A stretch of 64,000 nt of DNA from Alviniconcha marisindica (lineage: Eukaryota; Mollusca; Gastropoda; Provannidae): the NCBI GenBank assembly GCA_018857735.1, contig JABMCL010000865.1:124001-188000 (forward strand), read 5' to 3'. The notes under the pieces are model-generated. The model was not told the DNA's origin and searched no databases. It saw nothing but the letters and a program-made list of their open reading frames with translations. The position numbers were made by a program, and so were the translations under genes. Positions 32,801 through 44,800 of the stretch are shown piece after piece. How positions within the stretch are numbered: position 1 is the stretch's first letter; each line of letters starts with the position of its first letter.

Positions 32801-35800
32801 CAAAGATATGACGTAAAGTACGCTGCAAGGCTTATTATCTTGTTGTCGTCATAGCAACTGGGCCGTGCAGCATGCTTCTGTCAGGAACCCCTCCTGGGGT
32901 ATGCCAAGCCACAGGCTTTCTCTGGTCACACTGCATCACCTCCACCTACTTTGGAGCAGTCCGTAACAGCATGCAAAGCAGTCCGCTTTCCCGACACGGA
33001 GCAAAATGCACAGCCTGCTTCTTTGCCTTGGAACACCCTCCCAGAATAGGCCACGTCATCCAACTACATGCCAAAGCCTTTCTTCACTGGATCTTTCCGA
33101 CATGCTTTGTATCGACCAGGGGTTACTATATGCTGTGGAGCATGCCAAATTGTGGAGAGTAACGATGTCCACACCACTGACCATTCAAGTGGGGGGTCAG
33201 GTAGTACAGGTGGGAGTTGCGCACTGTCATGGACTTCAAATGGGTCGGAACGGCGTTCACCGTTTCCTCCTCTGAAAATGTAACAGCAGCAAAGTTCTCT
33301 GTCAAGGCATGGAACTTTACACCTGTTCCTCAAAACAAACAAAAAGGAAGCGAAAGCCCAAAAGCCCAAAGGAAACAGCAATGCACGTAACTGTAGGCCA
33401 CTGTTCAAACTGCAATTGGTACTTTAACAATACTTAAAAGAAGAAGGCAAAGGAGGAGGAACTGGAGAAGAAGAAAAAACAGAAATGCCTGAAGCTCTGT
33501 CTTCACTGGGCAGCAAACCTGTCCAGGGACACTGCAGAAATCAGCGGACACTATGAGGTCTCCACACAACAACAGATTATTCTGCTGAGCTAGATCTGTG
33601 TTCTTTCCATACCCCATACTGGTATGAGCAACATATCTTCCCAAATGGTGGACCACCTCACCTCATCTTTGGCCAGGTCAAAAACATCTGCAGCTCTAAA
33701 CAAAGGCTTGCACTCCTTTCATCAGCAAATTTATCTTCTCTGCGTATGACCAATCATGTCAGCAGATGACATCTTCAGTTCCAGTCAAAAGCCTACACTC
33801 ATTTTGTTGGAGAATTTTCTTTTCTGCATATGACTCGACCAGCAGCAGATGACACTAAACAGCTTCAGTTACAACTTAACATTGAGTTGATGTCTGTGAA
33901 CGGCCCTCTGCTTCCCTTGGAAAATTTTTCTCTCTTGTCTATGGAAATGTATCAGGTAAACAAGTTTCTCGCATACATACTGCTGATGCCAAGCGTGAAA
34001 ACCTACCTGTTCACTCACTGCATGACATTCAGTCTCGCCTGGTCACACCATGGACCTACTATGGCATCAATTTTTGTCATCAATTTTAGTCACACTTAAG
34101 AAGCCATGGACCCACTATGGCATCAGATTTTCTCATCAGTTCTATTCATACTTCAGAAGTAATTCTGTTTGTGAACACTCAATTCTATTCACACTTCGGA
34201 AGCAATTGTTTGTAAACACTCAGTGTATACGGTCACATGTACAAAACGACCGAGCCATTAAGACCGGGCTGAGAGAACACGACAGTGCTGAAGCAGAAAG
34301 TGTGACGAGGACAAAGACCACTCACCATCAGGTATGGATCCTATAGGCTGGGAATATGGCATGGCTGGAGGCATCAAGGGGAGGGGCTGCTGAGCTAGAT
34401 GAATCACAGAACCCCTGAAGAAGTGGCAGAAGTGCTCGCACTCTAGGATATGGCTTGGCACACCAATTAGCGACCTGCACACAGTTCAGAGCAATTCCAC
34501 TGACTTTTCCGCATAAAATCACCCACAATCAGGACCACATACCTGCAGAAATGATCATCATGCAACACTTATATGGCCACTTAAAAGCATCTTCTTCTTT
34601 TTTTTACACACAAAAAAAGAGGCTCCAACATGGACTTTTCAGCATACCTGTACACTCAAACACAGATAAGAGTACACTTAAAAAATATTTGTCTGTATTT
34701 TAGAAAAATAGTCATGTTTTAGAAAAGTTACAGTATTTTCAGTTTTTAGCCAGACCAGGGGCAGTGCTTTTAATCAATGTCATTTTTGCCACTATGGGCT
34801 CCTGAAAAGTCTGAGTAGCAATACTGGCAGTATGCTAAAGATCTGGAAACAGAAGACTCCACTGTGCCAGGTTCAGATTTGTATCTCAACAGGACTTGTT
34901 CCTTCACTGCTTTGGCACTTTCTCCATCAGTTCTTTTGTTTCATTTTGTTCTCAGTGAAAATAATCAGAAAATAATTTCAACAAGGCCTCCAGAAAAATG
35001 GGGAATGCTCATACTTTGCAGCAGAAATACAAACCCTGCTTTGAACTGCCCGAGAATTCAGTGCCAAGAGTAGACAAAGCGCAATACTAAAAACCAACAG
35101 TACGGCAGCGAGAGGTTGTGAAACGTACACATGTGCCACTAGAAACTCAGAACTGGGCATAATCCAGACTAGAAAACAGATGAACCGCAAAACATGTCTA
35201 GAATTTAGATTTATTTATGACTGTTTTTTGTTTTGTTTTTGTTTGTTTTTTTGATACTGAAAATCTTGGTGTACAAAATGTGCCCAAATCATATGAGTAA
35301 GCAGGTCTGTTTCATACAATTCTTAAATAGACACTTGCACAAAAATGCCCTTAAAACAAAACAACAAAGAAAACGACTGTCCTGAGAGATAAATAAAAGA
35401 AGAGGAAAAAACCTGACAACAATTACATATTAATTATTACAGAATTGTGCACCACTAGTTTCATGAATACACATGGGCAGGTCAATCAACACTAGAAAGC
35501 TGCTGGCAAAAACAAAGACTTACTTGAAGTACGTATTCAAGGTACGTATCTGCTCTGATATGTGCTCTTCTCGGCTCGCATGCTGATGTGGATTAACGGC
35601 TGCAACTAGAGACAGAAGTGACAGATTACTGATCCCTTATGACTCTAAAATTCAATTAAGTACAGCTGCTGGAACAAACAATAACAACAACAACAACAAC
35701 AACAACAACAACCAAGGAATATGAAGTATAGTCAACACAAACGCCAATAAAAAAAATCTGAACAATAGTTTTTTCTGACTCAGGGACTTCCATCCTTCTT

Positions 35801-38800
35801 ACTACATTTCGCTTAACACAAAATACTGACAACAGGAAAAAACGTGGACTGTCCTTTTTAGTTTCAAGTCAATGATACTTACAATTCTAATGGCACACAT
35901 ATTCCTCATGTTTTTCTTCCCACTGTACCCACATCAATGACACAGGTTTTCAGACCCCTGGTAAAGGCCTAAGTTGGCATCAAAACAAGGAATTAGAAAA
36001 TATGTCATATATGCCAGTATTTGCAATCACTGGTTTCATGTGGTTGTGTTGTTCTAAGTTAGACAACCAGACTATTTCTTTGCTTTGGCTTTCAGCTCCT
36101 CGGGCTGCAGCAATGTTTGTCTCCTCTTTACTAATGAACAGCAGACGAGGTTGGCTCATGCTGTACCGATACACTTCAGTCACACAAGCTTGGCTAGTTC
36201 GCATTGCCAGACACAGATTTCACACACTGAAGATGCAGTCAGTGTTCATGGCTGAATTTTCACAAATTTCTAATGTTGATTTTTCACACAAACTAGACCC
36301 AGAAATCAATTTGAAAAAAACTGCTGTACAGTGCAAGTGCACTGTTTACTCCACTCCCATCCAGAGAGGCTGCAGTGCTTCTTTGCTTGGGGTCCTCTAT
36401 AGACCCCTTTTGTTTATCTCGCTGTTGCACAGTGACAACCAATCAGAGTCGACTACAAAGTTACAGCTCCTCCAAAGCGGATGTAGGGGGGAACGTGCTG
36501 ACACTGACTTCATGCACACTGAGATCTGACCAGACTGAATCATTTTGGATGCCCATAGACTTAGTAAAATTTCCAGTTCATTCACTCCAGTTACTGAGAA
36601 AGAAACTCCAGCACCTGGCTGGCTGTTGTCGTTGTTTGTTTTTTAAATCTTTTTTCAGGGTGAGCCAGGTGGGGGTTGGGGGGGGGGGGGCTATCCACAC
36701 TTGCGATCCAAGTGTGCACGATCTACCTAAGTGTGTGTGCATACATGTATGTGCAGGCAATTCTGTGAGTGCGAGGGTGTTGTGTTACTGATTTTTTGTG
36801 GAAGTATTTATGCATTCCATGCTTTGTTTAATTAAATAACCAAGTGCTTTGAGTTGCCAAAAATGCACACCATAAGTTTGATGAGCATGGGCACCTGCAT
36901 GGAAACCTGAGAACATGTGTCAGGTTACACATCCATCCTAATTTACATACATACAGCCTATATGTGAGTGCATGCAGGTGAGTCTGTGAGTGTGAGGGTG
37001 TTGTGTTTCAGTGTCAGTTTCACTGTGCTTTGTATGACTAAGTATTAGTAATCTATTATTATGCTATGTCAGTTTCACTGTGCTTTGTATGACTAAGTAT
37101 GAGTAGTAATCTATTATTATGCTACTGATTTGTGCGAGAATTTATTCATTCCATGCTTTTGTTTAATAACAAAGCGCTCTGAGTTGCTGAATGTGCACTA
37201 TTAATTTGATATGTGTGGGTGCGTGCACAGAAACCTGTGTACGTGTGTATGTCAGGTTACACATCCATCCTAATTTACACACATACAGTCTACATGTGTG
37301 GTGTGCATGCAGGCAACTGTGAGTGCAATGGTGTTGTGTTTCTGTGTGTGTCAGTTTCACTTTGCTTTGTATGACTAAGTATGAGTAGTAATGTATTATT
37401 ATGCTACTGCTTTTTGTGTGAGCATATATATGTATTCCATGCTTTGTTTTATTAAATAACCAAGTGCTGTGAGTCACTTAACGTGCACTATAAATTCACT
37501 GTGTGTGGGCGCATGCATGGAAACCTGTGAACATGTGTGTGTGTCAGGTTACACATCCATCCTAATTTACACTCATACAGTCTACATGCGTATGTGCGTG
37601 TGTGCGCGCGTGTGACTCTGTGAATGTGAGGGTGTTGTGTTTCAGCGAGTGTCAGTTTCACTTTGCTTTGTATGACCAAGTATGTGTAATAATGTATTAT
37701 GATGCTATTGATTCTTGTGTGAATATTTATGCATTCCATGCTTTTGTTTAATTAAATGAGAAAGCATTTTAAGTCGCCAAACACGCACTATAAATTTGAT
37801 GTGTGTGGGTGCATGCACGAAAACCTGTGAACATGTGTGTCAGGTTACACATCCATCCCAATTTACACACATACAGCCTATGTGAGTGTATGCATCTCTG
37901 TGTGTGTGTGTATGTGTGTGTATGTGTGCATGTGCATGTGTGCGCACATGTGTGTGTGTACAGCCAAGTCTGTGAGTGCAAGGGTGTCATGTTTCAGTGT
38001 GTGTCAGTTTCACTTTGCTTTGTATGACTAAGTAAACCTATGTCGGCGTAGTAATGTATTATTTTACGCTATTGGTTTTTGTGTATTTATGTATTCCATA
38101 CTGGGATGATTAAAGTTTTTTTAACTGAATTCCATGCTTTTGTTTAATTAAATGACAAAGGGCTTTGAGTCACCCAACATGCAATATAAATTCCATATTA
38201 TTATTATTAACATCAGTTAGGTTATATAACTATATTATGGCTCAAACATCAGGCACAGTTTGACATTTCTGTTCAATTCGTTATGCCGCAGTGAGGAATA
38301 AATGTGAAACCTCAGCAAAGAGATAGGTTAGGGATGACCAACCCCTTCCACCCCACCCCCCTTTTTTTTTCTTTCTTCATTGTTTTATCAATTCTGTGCA
38401 ACTGATGCTTAGTCTGCAGCTGTTCTCATTATTAATTTGCTGCAGACTATAGTCTTTCAGACTGTTGTGGTATGGTGGTGCAGTGTAAAGCTACACACAT
38501 TCATTCAGAGTTGCATAAGATTCAAGCAAAGTGGGTGTGCTTGGAAGCAGAAAATAGCACTATATAGTTGCCACTGTAAAGCGCTTCAGGCTCATCGCAC
38601 GACAAAGCACTCGACAAGTGTTCAAATAAAATAAATTACCTAGCACGGGTATTCTGCCACTGGGTGGTTTTTCATTTGGATACTGCTCCATCAACTGAAA
38701 CAGAATGCAAAGATAATGTCAATTACACCAATCAATTAACAAATTCACCAATCAATCTCTCAACGGCTACTGCAGTATGTCTGAGTGTGAAATTTTAAAA

Positions 38801-41800
38801 GGTTGGTTGTGCAACAACAAAAATATGCTGATTTCCTTTCTCAAATTCTGTTACGTTAACTGTATCTTGCATAAACATTCAAGTCATCCAGCTCTGACAT
38901 GCCAGTGATTGAGTGGAAGTAAACGTATAACTCAAATGCCATTCCTCCTGTCTGCTGTAAGTGTAATACTGTTTTCACCACTCACAAATCAAATCTGGCT
39001 ATTAGCCCTGCAACAGCTTAATGTGCTGAGCACCCACTGCTATCAAAAGCTCCCTTTTCAAGCCAGCTGTAGGGGTTTCCGCCATTAATGTCTGCCGCTT
39101 CCGGTCATTCACCTTCATAGTTTTCAATTTCTCTTCAACCATGAAGTGGCATTCTAGGGAGGCACTCTTGGAATACTTTTAGCAGATTGTGGCAATTGTT
39201 TGTCATTACTTGCACATATCTATATATATATATATATATATATGCATACACAAATGACATGAACAATTGATGCTTGGTTTGACTGACTAGTTGCATGTGG
39301 TTGTGCTTGCTGTTGGATACTGCAAATCAGAATCTTATTTGTGATTTGACAATTTCTGTTTTGCCTTTGTGGCTGACAGGGCATTGTTAATATCAAGCAT
39401 AAATTAACCTATCTGTTACGATTAGCACAAACCTGCCGATGGAATTCCTGAATTTCTCTGAAGCGCTTGCCCACCTCCGTCATCTCTCCGTTGGACCAAG
39501 TTGCCTGGAGAGGAAACAGCTTCCAAATTAGCCTTGCGCTTCCCTCAAACTGTTGCACCATATTTACTACATCCACCCCCCCCCCCCCCCCCAACCCATA
39601 CTTCTATGGTCAATTCTCAATAGGATGAATTTCACTACCACATAAAAAATGCCCCGACAGAGTAAGTGTGAATGAAGAAAAGGATATTTTTCCAAGCAAA
39701 AGAGAACAGAATTAAAAAATACACACAGACTCAAGATTTAATATACAATCATACAATATAAATTACAATACTAATAACTTATATACACACACACACACAC
39801 ACAGCAGCTGCAGGACGATGATATATAATATATGGAAAATGGCACTAGTACTAAGTGGCAGTATGCCATTTTAGTGAAACAGACAGTGAAAGGAAAGGAT
39901 TTAAGTTCTGATCTGAAGGTGTCTAGTTTTTTCTAGTTTGTGAGAGTTTAAATGTTGAAGAAGAAAAAAAATCACTCTTTTCGGGGGGGGGTGGAAATAC
40001 ATAAAAATAAATACTTCTGTTTTCATACATGTACACATTCATTTATAACTATATTGTGATTTCTCAAAGAATTCAAAGCAGCATCTGCCTGTCTGTATGA
40101 TGCACGTTTCTGTTTGTGTAATGTGCAAAGCCGCTAATCTTTCAAAATTAACATAAAACAAAACAAAATTTAAAACTGTAAAAGAATGATTAAAATATAC
40201 TTACAATGATACGGTACTCTAGGCCAACTTTTTTATCAGCAGCTTTCATTGGCGCATAAACTTCAATGTTCTGAACAAACACTGCAATGAAGGAAAACAA
40301 TGCTCATTAATACACTGATTAATATTTCATCCTAGCAAAAAGAAGAGCAATCAGCTATGTTTATCACCACACAAAATAGGGAGAGAGAAAAAATAACGTT
40401 TGAACATAATTTTACTTTTAAAGCTGTTAAAAAAGAAAATAAGCCCCAAAATAAAATATATGCAGGCCAAATTACTGTTTCAAATCCCCCCTCCCCTTCC
40501 CATTTGACTTCAGTCATAATTTCAGTCATCATAATGCAAAACTGTAGGCCAGCAATCTTCTCTATCCCCACCCCCACCCCCACCACAGAACTGCACTTTA
40601 TTTGAAAAAAAGAAAGAAAAGAATTTAATCTACTTTACCTTTCCTGGGTTGCAGTATGGGTGAATGCCTGTTGCACAGCGTGGCTGGGTGCATAGCCATG
40701 TGTGGCTCTTCACCTGGGTAATGGGGTATGTGGTTTTCGGTGTACAGGTCCAGGGGCACTTCATCCTCATCCATTTTGTCCTGAAATGCAGGAAAATACA
40801 TGTTCAAAACAGGTACAGCCACAAAAACAACAACAACAACAACCGAGTACCGACATGATAAACTCATTAAGAAAGAAACTGCCTAAAGTTGACTGAAAAT
40901 GTGTATAATGTTGTCATTATAAAACATTCATAAAAATAAGGTGTACATAAAATTAGACAATGTGGCATTATCAAAACTGCAACCATCTCCTGCTTCTGTG
41001 ATTCACTTTCACAACCTCAAGACATCATTGCATACATCTCAAGACATCATTGCATGCATGTATGTAAGTTTTGCCAAAATATTAAAAACAAGGAACGACT
41101 GCTCATGTTCTAATCTCAGCCAAAAGCAGGTAAATGTCTAGTTCAAAAATCAGCAATTGGACAGATCAACAGCAAATACCCTGCTCCCATCTCTGTCTAA
41201 AACCAGTGACAGTGCTAGAGATTTTTCAAACCAGTGACAGCGTGACATTTATTTAACTAAAGTATTAAATAGTGAAAAGTGCTTCAGCGGAAACCAGTCA
41301 ATCACTGTAACTGGTCAGATACATGGCCATCAGTGCTAGTACTACTAGCAAACACACGACTCCTTTGCCTTTCTAGAAATTAAACCCACACCCACAAACA
41401 AACAGAGAGACAGACACACACACGCACATGCATACACATACAGTGTGATACAACACATGCACTCTCTCCGTCTGATTTTTGTGTGTTTTGAGCATCAGTC
41501 AAATGAAATAACACTAACACAGTAACAGCTGGAATTTCTGACCGATTGCTGATTTTGTTCCCCCATTATATATTCTGATCTAAAATGGTAAAATACCAGA
41601 AATTACCAGTTAACACAAACCTAGTAGTAGTAGAACCCATACACACTCACACACACATATATATATATATATTTATATTATATGTACACTGAGTCTTTGT
41701 GCTGCATTTTTCAAAACTTTTTTTTCTTTTTTTTCTTTCTTTCTTTTTTAAGAGCTTGTCAAACAAAATGTGCTGTGTTTGTGTGCTGATCGCTTTTATA

Positions 41801-44800
41801 TATATAGCGCTATATAAAAATAACATTAACAGGCTGTTTATCTGTCCAGTCACTGAAGTTACAATCTATCATCACAGCAGGCAAACAGCAAGTCAACGCT
41901 GTTTTGCAATTTCATTTTCGAAACACCTGTTTTACTGATTTTATTTTTAAGCAGATTTTTTCCTGACCAACATGAAACAGACTCACAAAGTGTAAATTTT
42001 ATGTAAAAACTAAGAGCAGCAACAATATGCAACATTTTGCTTGACATTATCTTTCCCAATATTTTCAGGAATGTGGTCTCTCATCAGGTGTTCAACTGTA
42101 TGGTATACAACTAAATAATAAACTGATAATCTGAGCACAGTTTCCCCCCCCCCCCCTCCGAATCCTATTAATGTGTATTATTATATTAATCCTAATCCAG
42201 ATCCTATACAATACTTAACAACAAAGAACTGTGTCCTAAAACTGTAGTCTGAATTTGAGTTTGATTACAGATTACATGTTATCAAACTATGTGTTAGTTA
42301 TCCCAGTGGTACTTGTAGTGGTAGCTCACACTCAGCTGCAATATTTATGGGAAGCTTTACTGTACATGGTACAACTGATTTTAAAAGCAAACACCCCAAA
42401 CTTTTCAAAACAATGCAAGGTTCAAAAATTGTGCACACATTATAAACAGTCACATTAACTAACTGCAAGTACAGCTGGGCCAGTCATTCCATTTCCAAGA
42501 AACCATGACTAAGACTGTTTGGAAAAAAAAATGACGACCACTCAGTTAATAAGTTCTACTTAGTCAGTTAGTGTTTACACAAGTTTGACTGAATAATTCT
42601 GACCGGTGTTCAAAACTAACAACTACTACTACTCAGGGCAATCTAATTTCATAGCTGTCAACCCCTGTTGGGAGTAAACCTTAGTCCAGAGTTTGTGAAC
42701 CTGTATTTCCCTTATGCAGGCTGGGGTCTTTCATTTTTTCGCTGGTACCAGCGGTATTTTGAATTCCAATTGGCACGTGTGGCAGTGGAAGGAAGAAGCA
42801 ATGTTCAATTATTTATGTTATATTTTTAGTAAATAAGCATGCACAACTTCAAATCTCACAGTAGAATTTGTATTAATTTCGCTTCTACTGTTCTAGCATG
42901 TAACAAACTAACTTACTTCCCAGTACATGTATGATTTATGTCTGTTTCTTTAGTAGATCACTATGAGTATGAACTATTACTATGCCCTACTGCCATCTTC
43001 CTCTCTATTTCCTTCATCCCTGCCCCCAATGTATCCAAGGAATACATTTGCATTTCATATGTGTGTGCATGCACATTGTATGCATGAGTGTGTGCATGAG
43101 CATGTATGTGTGTGTGTACAAATGTTTTGTGTGTTTGTGCAACTCCAACTGCAAGCATGTGTCCGTGTCTCATGTCTCTGTGCCTGTGTGCACGCATTAT
43201 GTATGACTGATTAAATACATATTTACACAAATTATGGATTTTTTAATGGATGTTTCCCATTCCATGCTGCTGTCTTGTTCATCCCTCTCAAGTCTGTGTT
43301 TGCTGCCCATTTTAAGCTGTATGTAAGTTATGCTTTGTATTGTCAGTATGCTTCTGTGTGCAGGCGCCTGTGTCACTTGTGTGTGCATACATGTACAGAT
43401 GCACAAGTTTGTTAGTCTCTATGGACAAGATTTTGCACTACATAAAATTGATAAATACTTTAATCTTTATTATTATTTGAGTGTCATTGCTGTAATAGCT
43501 AAAACTAGTATAAATTGTAATGTCTTTTACAGTTTATGATTAACTTAAGTGCTGTTTGATGCTACTGATGATCTCAGTAGTGTAAGTCAGTAAATGTAGG
43601 AATGCCAATGTCAATGCCCAATTCCCAAGCAAATCCCTGCATGCTTTTATTGTTTTAAAGCAACTGGGCACATACAATCAGTGAATCTAATAATGATATT
43701 GCCATTATTATTTATTAATAGGATTAGGAGTATACTGTAGTGTAACTATCACAACATTACTTTTTTCTCTCTTTAAAAAAAAGTCAGTTGTAGAACTTGT
43801 ACAGTCCAAAACTTGCTAATTACATTTGTATTAATTAGATTTAGAGAGTTCACCTTAATACCAAAGCAATCACACTCACTGAAACATTTTTATCTTTTTA
43901 TTATTGTTTTAAATAAAGCTACACTCAGCAGTCATTTTAAAACAAACCTGTGAGCGTGTCTGTGTGTCACTGTGAGGAAATTTCTGAACCTGATCATAAG
44001 ACAGTGCTAGAAATGCTTTGCATCACAATTTAAAGTACAAATTTATAAACAGTTACTGAGTTAACCAACAGAACTGCTGACTGCTCAAGGGCAACTAAAA
44101 TAACTGCCAAAAGTAAACAAAGTTGCAACAACTGCCATGCTCTTGATTTCTGCCCAGCAGCAGCAAGTATAATTTCTACTCAAGTGCTACATCCACACTG
44201 GATCTTATTAAGTGTACATTTTTACAGTATTAGAGTTTAAACTGTTACAAATACAAGTTACAGGGTGATGGTTCAACTTCCATCAGAAGTGCCAGACAGT
44301 GGTACAGGTCTGTCTTTAAGCGGGACATCAGACTTTTTTCATGATACTCTCTCTTCCTTTTGAACCAAAGTCAGTCATTACTACTATTAATACACTACCC
44401 TCCCCTATTATTAGTAATAGTATTAACTAAATTATTACTATTAGATCATACAATTATTAAGTGAGCAAATGCAAAATAGGTCTTTCTGTTCTAACACTAA
44501 CACTAACAGTACACTGGTTTATTCAATGCTACCAAAAAACAAAGAAGACAGTTAAGACTTAGGTGCAATGTTGCATTAACGTAAGGGATGACCTCAGAAT
44601 CTTACTAAAGACTTCATACAAAATGCCTAATCATTTGTCTTTGACACACCATTGTCACGACTCTGACAGGATGCCCCTTACCCTGAAAACATCCCGTTTT
44701 TGGTTGTCAAGAGAACACAGATGCTCATGCAGGCGTCTCCTCTGCTCAAACATAAACGCAGGGTGATTGATCGCTAATGTCAGCACTGTCAAAACTTCGT

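Larger units (their letters stand above)
35600..38639 (-). other. ZCCHC intron 5
   Basis: Phase-1 intron of 3 kb with an (AAC)n run (35683-35713) and a ~300-bp tandem array (36700-38200). Plus-strand open frames of 138-175 codons near 36002-36791 show no family similarity. Confidence 0.78.

Noticed and set aside
36002..36791. Plus-strand frames of 175 and 138 codons within ZCCHC intron 5
   Set aside because: No recognised family, no consistent splice signals, and they overlap each other in different frames.
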